Positions 25,383-35,065 are shown, counted from the stretch's first letter. The stretch: 64,000 bases of DNA from Agrobacterium cavarae (GCF_004310285.1 NZ_SISF01000033.1:62001-126000); one strand, 5' to 3'. The notes: generated by a model not told the origin, from the letters alone. Numbers and translations: made by a program.

Positions 25383-27470
25383 TTGTCCACGAAATCGAAC
25401 TTGATGACGCGGATCGTCATTTCCGCATCCTGCCTTGTCGTTGCTGCCTTTGCCGGCTTCTCCCTCTATATCGACAGCCTCCAGCGCGGCGCCGCCAACA
25501 GCTTTGTCTCCGACAAGGTGAGCTCTACCGGTGAAGAAGCGGCACTCAGCATTGCCAACTGGCTGAACGGTCGCGTCATCATGACCGAGATGGTTGCTTC
25601 GGCGCTGAGCAAGGGCGCCGACCAGGTCACGCTCGACAAGGCGCTCGAGAACGACGTTCTGGTGCGCGAATTCAAGTCCACCTATTTCGGCGATGAGGCC
25701 GGTGTGTTTACCACTTGGCCAAACGAGAAGATGCCGGAAGGCTACGATCCACGCAAACGCCCCTGGTACCAGGCGGCTGTTGCGGTCAACGCGCCGATCC
25801 TGACCGAGCCCTATATCGATTCCTCCACCAGCGAACTGGTCGTCAGCGCCGCCATTCCGGTAAAGCGCAACGGCAAGCTCGCAGGCGTCGCCGCAAGCGA
25901 CTTCACGCTGACGAGCCTTGTCGACATGATCAAGAAGATCGATGCCGGCCCGGATGGCTACGCCTTCCTCGTCAATAATGACGGGACGATCCTGATCCAC
26001 CCGGACGCGGGCGTGATTTCCAAGACGCTTGCAGATCTCTTCCCGACAGACACGCCGAAGATCAGCACGGCGCTCAGCCAGACGCAGTTGAACGGTGCCG
26101 ATAAGATCATCAGCTTCATTCCGGTGCAGGGTCTGCCCTCGGTCAGCTGGCACCTCGGCTTCGTCGTCGACAGCAAGGCCGCTTTCGCCTCCGTTTCGAC
26201 ATTCCGTGTTGCCGCGATCATCGCCACGGCTCTCGCCGTTGCCGGCATGATCGGCTGCCTGGTTCTGCTTTTGAGCCGCGTGGTCATCACACCGGTGACG
26301 CGCATGACCTTCGCTATGGAGCAGCTTGCCGCCGGCAATCTCAACATCGCCATTCCCGGCCAGGAGCGCACCGACCAGATCGGCTCGATGGCCAGCGCCG
26401 TTGCCGTCTTCCGCACCAATGCGCTGGAGCGCCAGCGTCTGGAGGGCGATGCCGAGCGTAACCGCACCATTACGGAACAGGAGCGGGCTGAACGCGAGCG
26501 CCAATCCGCCAAGGACAGCGCCGATATCCAGTTCGCAGTCGATGCGCTGGCCGAGGGCCTGACCCATCTCTCCAACGGCAACCTCAACCATCGCATCAAC
26601 ACGCCCTTCGTTGCGCGCGTCGATCGCCTGCGGTCCGACTTCAACGCCTCCATAGCCAAGCTCAATGCGGCCCTCGTCAATGTCGGCCACAATGCCAATG
26701 CCATCGATGCCGGCGCGAGCGAAATCCGTCACTCGGCGGACGATCTCTCCAAGCGCACCGAGCAGCAGGCGGCCTCCGTCGAAGAGACCGCGGCAGCGCT
26801 TGAGGAAATCACCACAACCGTCAAGGATTCGGCCAAGCGGGCCGAAGAGGTCGGTCGTCTGGTGGAGCGCGCGCGTCAGAACGCAGAACAATCCGGTGTC
26901 GTCGTCGGCGATGCGGTAAAGGCCATGGAGGGCATCGAGCACTCCTCCAACGAAATCTCCAAGATCATCGGCGTCATCGACGAGATTGCCTTCCAGACCA
27001 ACCTGCTGGCCCTCAATGCGGGCGTGGAAGCCGCCCGTGCCGGTGAAGCAGGCAAGGGCTTTGCTGTCGTTGCCCAGGAAGTGCGCGAACTCGCTCAGCG
27101 CTCTGCCAATGCCGCCAAGGAAATCAAGACCTTGATCAGCACGTCTACCACGCAGGTTGAATCCGGCGTGACGCTGGTCGGCAATGCCGGCAAGGCGCTG
27201 GAAACCATCGTTGCGGAAGTACAGGAGATCAACAAGCACATCGACGCCATCGTGCTTGCTACCCGCGAACAGTCGACCGGTCTGCAGGAGATCAACACCG
27301 CAATCAACACGATCGACCAGGGAACGCAGCAGAATGCCGCGATGGTGGAAGAACAGACGGCCGCGAGCCACGGCCTCGCGACAGAAGCCGCGGCCCTGAA
27401 GACGCTGCTTGCACAGTTCAAGCTCTCCCAGAATGAAAGCCAGTACAGAAGCTACGGCCAGGCCGCCTGA
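25383..27470 (+). CDS. Methyl-accepting chemotaxis protein with Cache sensor
   Basis: This chemoreceptor has about 695 residues, beginning MSTKSNLMTRIVIS. It has a first transmembrane helix (ISASCLVVAAFAGFSLYI), a periplasmic double-Cache domain of about 230 residues (WYQAAVAVNAPILTEPYID is typical), and a second helix (AAIIATALAVAGMIGCLVLL). HAMP segments and the cytoplasmic signalling domain follow, with the hairpin tip EIAFQTNLLALNAGVEAARA. No CheR-binding pentapeptide is seen at the C-terminus (SYGQAA). I chose the TTG at 25383 because GAGGGA lies 9 bases before it; the first ATG is at 25404. Cache receptors usually bind amino or organic acids directly. Confidence 0.93.
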   Translation: MSTKSNLMTRIVISASCLVVAAFAGFSLYIDSLQRGAANSFVSDKVSSTGEEAALSIANWLNGRVIMTEMVASALSKGADQVTLDKALENDVLVREFKSTYFGDEAGVFTTWPNEKMPEGYDPRKRPWYQAAVAVNAPILTEPYIDSSTSELVVSAAIPVKRNGKLAGVAASDFTLTSLVDMIKKIDAGPDGYAFLVNNDGTILIHPDAGVISKTLADLFPTDTPKISTALSQTQLNGADKIISFIPVQGLPSVSWHLGFVVDSKAAFASVSTFRVAAIIATALAVAGMIGCLVLLLSRVVITPVTRMTFAMEQLAAGNLNIAIPGQERTDQIGSMASAVAVFRTNALERQRLEGDAERNRTITEQERAERERQSAKDSADIQFAVDALAEGLTHLSNGNLNHRINTPFVARVDRLRSDFNASIAKLNAALVNVGHNANAIDAGASEIRHSADDLSKRTEQQAASVEETAAALEEITTTVKDSAKRAEEVGRLVERARQNAEQSGVVVGDAVKAMEGIEHSSNEISKIIGVIDEIAFQTNLLALNAGVEAARAGEAGKGFAVVAQEVRELAQRSANAAKEIKTLISTSTTQVESGVTLVGNAGKALETIVAEVQEINKHIDAIVLATREQSTGLQEINTAINTIDQGTQQNAAMVEEQTAASHGLATEAAALKTLLAQFKLSQNESQYRSYGQAA

Positions 27471-27495
27471 TCGTCGGCACAGACCAGACAAACGA

Positions 27496-27535
27496 GGCCC
27501 GAGAACCGCGAGCGGTTTTCGGGCCTTTTTCTTTT
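27496..27535 (+). terminator. Intrinsic terminator of the chemoreceptor gene
   Basis: AGGCCCGAGAACCGC pairs, with one mismatch, with GCGGTTTTCGGGCCT, and TTTTCTTTT follows. It lies 26 bases after the stop. Confidence 0.9.
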
Positions 27536-27622
27536 ACCCAGACGTCAGAGGGTCTGCCTGCCCTTGTCTCCCCGTGAGGCGCGAGCCATCTTCTCCACAT
27601 CACGATTCGGGAGGGATAACGG

Positions 27623-28102
27623 ATGTGGGAGATTCTCTGGCGCGGCGCGGCAATGGGGATTGGCGGTACGCTCTTCATGGATATCTGGGCGATCATCCTC
27701 CACCGCGCCTTCGGCCAATCGGCCGCCAATTGGGGTCCCGTCGGCCGTTGGTTCTGGCACCTGCCCAAGGGCAAAGTCTTCCACGACAGCATTGCAAAGG
27801 CCGAACCGCACGCCAATGAGGTCGCGATTGGCTGGATTGCCCATTATGCAGTCGGCATTCTCTACGGCATTATCCTTGCGTTGATCGTGCCACCGGGCTG
27901 GTTTGCGGCCCCGACCTTCCTGCTACCCTTCGTCGTCGGCATCGTTACCGTGGGTGCCGGCTGGTTCCTGCTCCAACCCGGTCTCGGCATCGGGTGGGCT
28001 GCCTCCAAGACGCCCAACCCCAACAAAGTGCGCGCGCTCAACCTCGTTGCTCATACGATCTTCGCGCTTGGTATGTTTGTCACTGCGTTGCTGATCGTCT
28101 AA
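27623..28102 (+). CDS. DUF2938 family membrane protein
   Basis: This 159-residue protein has four predicted transmembrane helices and the family stretches MGIGGTLFMDIWAIILHR, NWGPVGRWFWHLPKGKVFHD and WIAHYAVGILYGIILA, ending PNPNKVRALNLVAHTIFALG. This fits DUF2938, integral membrane proteins of unknown role. A GGGAGGG site lies upstream of the ATG. It ends convergently with the LysR gene, overlapping by 4 bases. Confidence 0.8.
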   Translation: MWEILWRGAAMGIGGTLFMDIWAIILHRAFGQSAANWGPVGRWFWHLPKGKVFHDSIAKAEPHANEVAIGWIAHYAVGILYGIILALIVPPGWFAAPTFLLPFVVGIVTVGAGWFLLQPGLGIGWAASKTPNPNKVRALNLVAHTIFALGMFVTALLIV

Positions 28103-28974
28103 CTCTCACCCTGCAGAAGCGGCTTCAACAGCGGGTTGGGGAAACGGCGCTTGATCGTCACCGCATAAAACGATTCGACCATGCCCGGCAGCGCATCGAA
28201 CTCCACCAGCGTACCGGCCTCCAATTCTCCTTTGACGACGATGGGTGGCAGAACCGCAAGCCCTGCCCCCTCTCGTGCCAGAAGACGCATCATTGCCATG
28301 TCATCGACTTCGGCTGCGATCTGAGGACTGAGGCCAAGCCGCGCGGTCAGAGCCTCGAACTGAGTACGCACGCTACTTTCGAGCGTCGGCAGGATGACCG
28401 GGTGTTCGGCCAAAAGATCAGCGAGCGTCGCTCCCGGCTTACCGAAGGACGGCCTGCCCACGAGGCTGACCCGCTGCTGATAGATATGTTGAGCGATGAA
28501 GGGTGTGACGGAATCCGCCATCGGCGGCTGGTTCAGGAGAACGATATCGAGGTTCAGTGTTTCCAGCGCGCCCAAAAGCTCGCTCGTACTACCCGAGCGC
28601 AGAATCATATCGACATCCGAACGCCCCAGGATCGGGCGCAAAAACTCGATCTGGAAGTTGCGTGATAGCGTGGCGAGCGCGCCAATGCGGATGGCGCGAC
28701 GGCTGCGCCCGGTCTCTTTCAAAGTCTCGATCAGCTCCTCGCCAGCAGCAAAGATCGTGTCGGCGCGGTCAAGCGCAATGCGACCAGCCTCCGTCAGGTA
28801 AAGCTGCCGCCCTCGCCGCTCGAAGAGCGCGTGACCCAGCCGCTCCTCCAACTGCTTGATCTGAATGGACAATGCCGACTGCGACAGGTTCAGCCGCTCT
28901 GCCGTGCGCGTCAGATTGCCGTAATGAGCGACAGCGCGGAAATAGCGGAGGTGGTGATAATTCAGATCGGACAT
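28099..28974 (-). CDS. LysR-type regulator, probably of dabBA
   Basis: This 291-residue LysR protein has an N-terminal winged helix-turn-helix (LRYFRAVAHYGNLTRTAERL, SQSALSIQIKQLEERLG) and a substrate-binding domain starting near residue 90. It is divergent from dabB-dabA with 125 bases between starts, the classical arrangement for a LysR regulator of its neighbour. A perfect inverted repeat abuts its own start codon. In autotrophs CbbR-type LysR proteins control carbon-uptake genes; whether this one senses a carbon-status signal is inference. Confidence 0.88.
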   Translation of the reverse strand: MSDLNYHHLRYFRAVAHYGNLTRTAERLNLSQSALSIQIKQLEERLGHALFERRGRQLYLTEAGRIALDRADTIFAAGEELIETLKETGRSRRAIRIGALATLSRNFQIEFLRPILGRSDVDMILRSGSTSELLGALETLNLDIVLLNQPPMADSVTPFIAQHIYQQRVSLVGRPSFGKPGATLADLLAEHPVILPTLESSVRTQFEALTARLGLSPQIAAEVDDMAMMRLLAREGAGLAVLPPIVVKGELEAGTLVEFDALPGMVESFYAVTIKRRFPNPLLKPLLQGES

Positions 28975-28975
28975 C

Positions 28976-28992
28976 GTTCTATTTTATAGAAC
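28976..28992. promoter_or_regulatory. Inverted repeat in the lysR-dabB divergent region
   Basis: GTTCTAT and ATAGAAC flank TTT and contain the T-N11-A form of a LysR box (T28978 to A28990). The repeat begins one base upstream of the lysR start, a position suited to autorepression. A second, activating site would be expected nearer dabB. I do not see a clear copy there. Confidence 0.6.
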
Positions 28993-29099
28993 GTTTTAAG
29001 AGAAACAATGAATTTTTATAGGGCTTCGGTTCTTGATAATCGGTCTATCACACGCCGCTGCTCATCCTCCCCAAGCAGCCCACAGACCGGAGAACTATC

Positions 29100-30677
29100 G
29101 TGATCTACGCTCTACCGCTCCTCGCGCCGCTTCTTCTCGCCTATGCATCGTATAGTGCCTTCAAGGCACCGGGTCTTCGTCCGCGCGCGGCGATCCACCT
29201 TGCCGAACTGGCCGCGCTCGCATCCATTCTCGTCGCTCTCCTCTCAGGCCTCGTCCTCGCTCTCTACGGACCCGGCACGAGCCCGATGATCGGCTACAGC
29301 TACGTGGCGCTCGCCTCGAGGCTCGACCTCGTCAGCCTGGTGATGCTTCTGCTCGTCTCCTTCATCGGCTGGGTGGTGCTGCGCTACGCCGGCACCTTTC
29401 TCGATGGCGAAGCCCGGCAAGGACCCTTTACCGGCTGGATGACGGCAACGCTTGCCGCGGTTTTGCTGCTCGTTCAATCCGGCACGTTGCTGCAACTCGT
29501 CATCGGCTGGTGTGCGGCAAGTCTTCTGCTCCACCAGTTGCTGATCTTCTATCCGGAGCGGATTGCTGCAAGGCGCGCTGCGCGCAAGAAGTTCTTCGTC
29601 TCGCGGCTTGGCGATCTCGCCCTGATCGGCGCCGTTGTCCTGCTTGCCGTCACCTTCAAGACCGGTGACATCGCCACCATCCTTTTCAAAGCACAACAGG
29701 GACAGGGCCTGCCGCTGACGATCGCCGCTGCAGCATTGCTGGCTGTCGCTGCCCTCCTGAAGTCCGCACAGTTCCCCACCCATGGATGGCTGACGGAGGT
29801 CATGGAGACGCCAACACCGGTTTCTGCACTTCTCCATGCGGGCGTCGTCAATGCCGGCGGCTTCCTGCTGATCCGCTTCGCCGATGTCATGCTGCAGGCT
29901 CCCATCGTCCTTGCGGCTCTGGTCATGGTCGGCGGCTTTACCGCGATCTTCGGCAGTGTGGTGATGCTGACCCAGTCTGCGGTCAAGACCTCGCTCGCCT
30001 GGTCGACAGTGGCGCAGATGGGCTTCATGATCCTGCAATGCGGCCTGGCACTCTTCCCGATTGCCCTGCTGCACATCGTCGCGCATTCGCTCTACAAGGC
30101 TCATTCCTTTCTGGCCTCCGGCTCGGCCATCGAAACCGTTGCCTCGATCCGCCGCCCCGGTCCGATCACCATCCCCAATGCCAAGGCCGTCGGTCGCGCC
30201 TTCCTGCTCGCTCTTGCCATCTATGCGGTGATCGGCCTCCTCTTCGGCTTTGCCGACAAGCCACCGCAGGCACTGGCACTCGGCGCGATCCTGATCTTCG
30301 GCGTGGCCTATCTGATCGCCCAGGGCCTGGCGGATGCCGCTCCGTGGGCGCTCACCTGGCGGACATCACTCTACGCTGTCCTCGCCGCAACTGCCTATTT
30401 CGCCCTGCAGAAGATCGCTGATACGCTGATGCACGGCACGCTCCCGCCTCCGCCCCAGCCCGACCCATTGGAATGGACGCTGATGCTGCTCGCCGTCGTC
30501 ACCTTCGGCCTTGTGGCGGTTGCCCAGTCGCTCTTTCCCCTCTGGGCCTACCATCCGGCAGCAGCGGGTCTGCGCGTCCACCTCGCAAATGGGCTTTACG
30601 TCAACGCCCTCTTCGATCGCCTGCTCGGCGGCTGGAAACTCCCCGGCTCCGCAACCTCCGCTTCCGTGAAGGAGTAA
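29100..30677 (+). CDS. dabB: DabB, proton-conducting membrane subunit of inorganic carbon pump
   Basis: This 525-residue integral membrane protein is related to the NuoL/MrpA antiporter-like subunits. It has about 13 helices and the proton-channel motif AALLKSAQFPTHGWLTEVME with TPTPVSALLHAGVVNAGGFL. It is followed after 5 bases by a DabA gene, which marks the pair as the DAB system, in which ion flow through DabB is thought to drive vectorial CO2 hydration by DabA. No other Nuo or Mrp genes are nearby. The start is GTG at 29100, with CCGGAG upstream. Confidence 0.88.
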   Translation: MIYALPLLAPLLLAYASYSAFKAPGLRPRAAIHLAELAALASILVALLSGLVLALYGPGTSPMIGYSYVALASRLDLVSLVMLLLVSFIGWVVLRYAGTFLDGEARQGPFTGWMTATLAAVLLLVQSGTLLQLVIGWCAASLLLHQLLIFYPERIAARRAARKKFFVSRLGDLALIGAVVLLAVTFKTGDIATILFKAQQGQGLPLTIAAAALLAVAALLKSAQFPTHGWLTEVMETPTPVSALLHAGVVNAGGFLLIRFADVMLQAPIVLAALVMVGGFTAIFGSVVMLTQSAVKTSLAWSTVAQMGFMILQCGLALFPIALLHIVAHSLYKAHSFLASGSAIETVASIRRPGPITIPNAKAVGRAFLLALAIYAVIGLLFGFADKPPQALALGAILIFGVAYLIAQGLADAAPWALTWRTSLYAVLAATAYFALQKIADTLMHGTLPPPPQPDPLEWTLMLLAVVTFGLVAVAQSLFPLWAYHPAAAGLRVHLANGLYVNALFDRLLGGWKLPGSATSASVKE

Positions 30678-30682
30678 GCCTC

Positions 30683-33097
30683 ATGACCACCATAACCCCA
30701 GTCGATACACTTCACGGCGATGCTCTGGCAAAAGCTGCAGATCAGGCCGTGCGGGCCATTCCACCAGCCTGGCCCTTGACGGCGACGGTTGCCGTCAACC
30801 CTTTCCTCGGCCAGGCAAACGAGACCTTTGATCAGACGGCGGCGCTGCTAGCCCGCATCGGCGGTGTGCGGCTTGCTTTGCCCCGCAGGCATTTTACGGA
30901 CAAGATTGCCACGGGTGACATGACGGATGAGGACATCCTCGCGGCACTCCAGACGAACGCCGCAGACCCGAGCATCGATCTGGCTGCGATCAAAGCTGCG
31001 CTCTCGAAGGAAGCGTCACCGATCCAGGCTCTGCCAACCGTTGCCGATATTGCGGCGAAGGCGACGGATCAGGATTGGCCGGGCGTGATCTCGGATCGGA
31101 TCGAAACTTTCGCTGCGGGCTTTTTCGATCAGGGCCAGGCCCTTTGGGCGGCATCGAGACGCAACGGCCTCTACGCCGCCTGGCGGGCCTTTGCCACGCA
31201 TGACCTCACCCCGGAAATCCTCGGTCTCAAGGGCTTCGGCATCCATGTGTCGGACACCCCCGAAACGCCGCATGCCGCCATCGAGCGAGCTGCCGTTTCG
31301 CTTGGGCTTGGCGCAGAGCCGGGCACCTATTTCCACCAGCTGCTGCTGACGCTTGGTGGCTGGGCGCAATATGCCCGCCACATCCAGTTCAAGGCCGAAA
31401 TCGACGGCGGCGTCGACACAACAGCGCTTGAGCTTCTCGCAATCCGGCTGGTGTTCGAAGAAGCGCTATACCTGCAGCACAAGACGGATATCGAGGCCGA
31501 GTGGCGGAAGGTCCGCACCGCCCATGTAGCGTCTGTTGTCGCCAATCGCGACATCCAGATCGACAGCCTTCTGCAGTCTGCGGCCGAGCACGCGGCCCAG
31601 AGAAAGCTCGCAGCCGCTCTCGCCGCGCCTTCGACCGCCACCGTGGCAGACCAGCGGCCGATACTGCAGGCAGCCTTCTGCATCGATGTCCGTTCCGAAG
31701 TCTTCCGGCGGTCGCTCGAAAGCATGGACCCGTCCATCCGCACGATCGGCTTTGCCGGCTTCTTCGGCCTTGGCGCCAGCCATCACGGCTTTGCCTCCGA
31801 TGTCGCAGAACACCGGCTGCCGGTGCTGCTGAAGCCATCCGTCTTCACCTGCAGCGCCGTCGATGACGATCATAGGGCTGACCAGAAGGCCCGCTTCGGT
31901 GCGCGGGCCATCCGCGCCTGGGGCCGGTTCAAGCTCGCCGCCGTCTCCTCCTTCGCTTTCGTTGAGGCAATGGGGCCGGTCTATGCCGGCAAGCTGCTCC
32001 GGGACGGTCTGCGTTTCACCAAGGGTATGAAGCTCGACAAGGCCAAGCCTCGCTTTGTCCAAAACCTCGACCTGGAAACGAAGGCAGCCATGGCGGAAAG
32101 GGTGCTGAAAGCCATGTCGCTGACCGAGGGCTTCGGCCGCTTCGTGCTGATCTGCGGTCACGGCGCCAATGTCGTCAACAATCCTTACGCCAGCGCGCTG
32201 CATTGCGGCGCCTGCGGCGGCCATGCGGGTGATGTCAATGCACGTCTGCTGGCCGATCTCATCAACGATCGGGCGGTGCGTGAGGCCCTCACTGCAAAGG
32301 GCATCACCATTCCGGACGACACCATCTTCCTTGCCGGCCTGCACGACACGACGACGGACGCCGTCACGCTCTTCGAAGATGATCTGGACAGCAACATCGC
32401 TTCGAAAGATCTGGCTCAGCTGCGCAAATGGCTGGCCGATGCTGGTCGCCTGACGAGAGCAGAGCGTGCACGCCACCTCCCGCGGGCGACAGGGGACAAC
32501 CTGCATGCGCGAAGCCGCGACTGGTCGGAGACCCGCCCGGAATTCGGCCTTGCCGGATGCCGCGCCTTCATCGCCGCCCCACGGGCACGCACGGCGGGCA
32601 AATCGCTGGAGGGGCAAGCCTTCCTGCATGACTACGTCTGGCAGAAGGACGAGGACTTCAAAATCCTCGAACTCATCCTGACCGCACCTGTGGTCGTCGC
32701 AAGCTGGATCAGCCTGCAATATTTCGGCTCGGCGGTTGCGCCCTCCCTCTTCGGTGCGGGCAACAAGCTGCTGCACAATGTCGTCGGCGGCATCGGCGTA
32801 GTCGAAGGCAATGGCGGCAATCTGCGCGCCGGGCTTCCCTGGCAATCGGTGCATGATGGCGAAAAACTGGTCCATGAACCGCTGCGGCTGACTGTCGCCC
32901 TAGAGGCCCCGAAGGAGGCGATCACCGACATCCTGCAACGGCATCCGCAGGTGAGCGCGCTGTTTGACAATGGCTGGCTCGCGCTCATCACCATCGATGA
33001 TCAAGGCCAGCTTGCATGGCGTTACAGGAACGGTGGAACTTGGGAGAAGATGGACGGCGGAGAAAATGACGCTCCATCGCAGAGGCTGGCGAGCTGA
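30683..33097 (+). CDS. dabA: DabA (DUF2309), carbonic-anhydrase-like subunit of inorganic carbon pump
   Basis: This 804-residue protein is the cytoplasmic zinc subunit of the DAB bicarbonate-accumulating system. The beta-carbonic-anhydrase-like ligands are all present: Cys333 and Asp335 in FCIDVRSEVFRR, His493 in CGHGANVVNNPYASAL, and Cys508 in HCGACGGHAGD. The N-terminal VAVNPFLGQANETFDQTAA is also typical. The ATG at 30683 has GGAG upstream and sits 5 bases after dabB, so the two genes are co-transcribed. In a probably heterotrophic rhizobium the system would supply bicarbonate for carboxylases at low CO2. That role is inference. Confidence 0.92.
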   Translation: MTTITPVDTLHGDALAKAADQAVRAIPPAWPLTATVAVNPFLGQANETFDQTAALLARIGGVRLALPRRHFTDKIATGDMTDEDILAALQTNAADPSIDLAAIKAALSKEASPIQALPTVADIAAKATDQDWPGVISDRIETFAAGFFDQGQALWAASRRNGLYAAWRAFATHDLTPEILGLKGFGIHVSDTPETPHAAIERAAVSLGLGAEPGTYFHQLLLTLGGWAQYARHIQFKAEIDGGVDTTALELLAIRLVFEEALYLQHKTDIEAEWRKVRTAHVASVVANRDIQIDSLLQSAAEHAAQRKLAAALAAPSTATVADQRPILQAAFCIDVRSEVFRRSLESMDPSIRTIGFAGFFGLGASHHGFASDVAEHRLPVLLKPSVFTCSAVDDDHRADQKARFGARAIRAWGRFKLAAVSSFAFVEAMGPVYAGKLLRDGLRFTKGMKLDKAKPRFVQNLDLETKAAMAERVLKAMSLTEGFGRFVLICGHGANVVNNPYASALHCGACGGHAGDVNARLLADLINDRAVREALTAKGITIPDDTIFLAGLHDTTTDAVTLFEDDLDSNIASKDLAQLRKWLADAGRLTRAERARHLPRATGDNLHARSRDWSETRPEFGLAGCRAFIAAPRARTAGKSLEGQAFLHDYVWQKDEDFKILELILTAPVVVASWISLQYFGSAVAPSLFGAGNKLLHNVVGGIGVVEGNGGNLRAGLPWQSVHDGEKLVHEPLRLTVALEAPKEAITDILQRHPQVSALFDNGWLALITIDDQGQLAWRYRNGGTWEKMDGGENDAPSQRLAS

Positions 33098-33121
33098 AGG
33101 CCAGTCAAGTTTGCACCCACC

Positions 33122-33142
33122 TCCTCGGGCTGAGCCCGAGGA
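33122..33142. other. GC-rich hairpin after dabA
   Basis: CCTCGGGC and GCCCGAGG flank TGA in the 66-base gap between the convergent dabA and zinc-peptidase genes. There is no T-run, so termination by this stem alone is doubtful. Confidence 0.45.
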
Positions 33143-33163
33143 CGTGGAGCTATCGAAAGCCCC

Positions 33164-34063
33164 TCAAATATCAGCCGAGAATGTATCGCAATCCTCAACC
33201 CGCCCGCTCTCAAACCCGCGGCGGAACCATTCGACGCGCTGCGCCGATGTGCCGTGGTTGAAGCTATCGGGAACGACATAGCCCTGCGTTTTCTTCTGCA
33301 GCGTATCGTCGCCAATCTGGTGGGCGGCGTTCAGCGCCTCTTCCAGATCGCCAGCTTCGAGGATGCCCTTTTGCTGCGTGGACTTGCCCCAGATGCCGGC
33401 ATAGCAATCGGCCTGCAGTTCCACCTTCACCGACAGCGCGTTGGCCTGGCTCTCGCTCATGGACTGGCGACGCTGGTTGAATTCCGGAAGCACGCCGGTG
33501 AGGTTCTGGACGTGATGGCCCACCTCATGCGCAATCACATAGGCCTGAGCAAAGTCGCCCGAGGCACCGAAACGCTGCGAAAGCTCGCGGAAGAAGTCGG
33601 TGTCCAGATAGACCTTGCGATCCACCGGGCAGTAGAACGGGCCGGATGCCGACGTCGCGTTGCCGCAAGCAGAGCGAACCTGGCCGGAGAACAGAACCAG
33701 CGTCGGCTTCTGATAGGTTTCCCCGGAGGCCTGGAAAATCTTGCCCCAGGTATCTTCTGTCTCTGCCAAAATGGTGCGGACGAACGCCGTCGTCTCATCA
33801 CTGGATTGGCCTTGCGGGCGCGTGCCGGTCTGTTGCTGCTGACTGCCGCTATCGGAGTATGTGTCACCGCCCGAGAGCAAAGTCAGCGGGTTGATGCCAA
33901 GTGCCCAGCTGATCAGCAAAATAACGACAAGACCACCGATACCGATCCCGCCACCGCGGCCGCCGGTCGGTAAGCGAAAACCACCTCCGCCGCCCATGCC
34001 GCCGGTCGACATGCCGCGTCTATCTTCGATGTTGTCCGACTGGCGGCGCCCTCTCCACTGCAT
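33164..34063 (-). CDS. YpfJ-family neutral zinc metallopeptidase
   Basis: This 299-residue protein has a Gly-rich N-terminus (STGGMGGGGGFRLPTGGRGG), one membrane helix (GGLVVILLISWALGINPL), and a peptidase-like domain with the zinc motif HEVGHH near residue 177. Family features QADCYAGIWG and GTSAQRVEWFRRGFESG follow. It is probably anchored in the inner membrane with the catalytic part in the periplasm. The substrate is unknown for the family. It is convergent with dabA. Confidence 0.9.
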   Translation of the reverse strand: MQWRGRRQSDNIEDRRGMSTGGMGGGGGFRLPTGGRGGGIGIGGLVVILLISWALGINPLTLLSGGDTYSDSGSQQQQTGTRPQGQSSDETTAFVRTILAETEDTWGKIFQASGETYQKPTLVLFSGQVRSACGNATSASGPFYCPVDRKVYLDTDFFRELSQRFGASGDFAQAYVIAHEVGHHVQNLTGVLPEFNQRRQSMSESQANALSVKVELQADCYAGIWGKSTQQKGILEAGDLEEALNAAHQIGDDTLQKKTQGYVVPDSFNHGTSAQRVEWFRRGFESGRVEDCDTFSADI

Positions 34064-34137
34064 GGCAATCTCCCCTTCAATATGCTTGCGCTAAACGCTA
34101 ACTACCGCAAAGCGTTCCCGCAAGAGGAGTACTCGTG

Positions 34138-34806
34138 TCAGCTGCGCGCGTAGATATAGGCTCCGCCTTTCTCAAGCGCGCGCTGGTAGGCAGGCCGTGC
34201 GCGTATGGTATCGAGAAAGCGCCTGATCGCCTTTGTTTCGCCAACGCCATCCGCTCGGCTCGTCGCCGCCTCGACCGGAAAGCTCATGGCAATATCCGCG
34301 CCGGTCAGCATGTCTCCGGCAAAATAGCCGTCCCTGGAAAGTTCGGCCTCCCAATAGGCCACATGGTCGATCAGTTGCGGATCGATGAGCTTTGCCGCCA
34401 CCCCTTTGGAGATCATACCCGCCACGGGTCTTAAGAAAAACGGCATCTGGCTCGGCAGGCGCGAGAAGAGAAGCTTGAGCAACAGAAGCGGCATGGCTGA
34501 TCCTTCGGCATAATGCAGCCAGTAGAGATAGCGCCGATAGCCATCCGTGCCTTTCTCCGGCCGCAGCCTGCCCTCTCCATAGGTATCGAGCAGATATTCG
34601 ATGATCGCGCCGCTCTCTGCATAAACCGTGCCCCGATCCTCGATCACTGGAGACTTGCCGAGCGGGTGGACCTGTTTGAGGCTCTTCGGCGCGCGCATAT
34701 CCGACCCGCGCTTGTAGGTCTTCACCTCATAGGGAAGCTCAAGTTCCTCCAGCAGCCAGAGAATGCGGTGCGCGCGGGAATTTTCCAGGTAATGAACGAT
34801 GATCAT
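34138..34806 (-). CDS. Glutathione S-transferase family protein
   Basis: This 222-residue cytosolic protein has a thioredoxin-fold N-terminal domain (IIVHYLENSRAHRILWLLEE, with HPLGKSPVIED before the glutathione site and YAESGAIIEYLLDTYG) and a helical C-terminal domain. The ATG at 34806 follows AGGA and gives the usual family start; the longer upstream frame is not conserved-looking. The ENSRAHR motif at the position of the catalytic Ser/Cys suggests a Ser-type beta/zeta-like enzyme. The substrate is unknown. Confidence 0.88.
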   Translation of the reverse strand: MIIVHYLENSRAHRILWLLEELELPYEVKTYKRGSDMRAPKSLKQVHPLGKSPVIEDRGTVYAESGAIIEYLLDTYGEGRLRPEKGTDGYRRYLYWLHYAEGSAMPLLLLKLLFSRLPSQMPFFLRPVAGMISKGVAAKLIDPQLIDHVAYWEAELSRDGYFAGDMLTGADIAMSFPVEAATSRADGVGETKAIRRFLDTIRARPAYQRALEKGGAYIYARS

Positions 34807-35006
34807 GATTATCCTGCATCCGGTTGGAGGCGACGATTTAAGCGGTTGAAGAAGCTTACGTTTGACAACGCGCGAAGGATCACCCGGCATGATCCTTTTG
34901 CGGCGCGAGAACTTTCCTGTCGGAAAGCGAAGATTCGGGGTTCCGTTCGCCAAAACATTTGCCTATAAGCCGCTTCTAGCCTGAAAAGATTTGGAATTGC
35001 GCGCCC

Positions 35007-35038
35007 CGGCCGGTGAAGTTTCACCATGGCCGTTTTTT
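35007..35038 (+). promoter_or_regulatory. Intrinsic terminator in the carB leader (candidate attenuator)
   Basis: CGGCC-GGTGA and TCACC-AT-GGCCG form a stem with loop AGTT, followed immediately by six T (35033-35038). It ends 27 bases before the carB ATG. No plus-strand gene lies upstream for 1.9 kb, the nearest being dabA, which ends at 33097. A stop signal here therefore most likely acts on the carB leader itself. Regulation by attenuation is inference. Confidence 0.55.
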
Positions 35039-35065
35039 GCGCAACACGAAAGCGGAACGAGAGCC

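Noticed and set aside
25236..27491. 751-residue open frame on the minus strand
   Set aside because: Antisense of the chemoreceptor gene, with no family motif.
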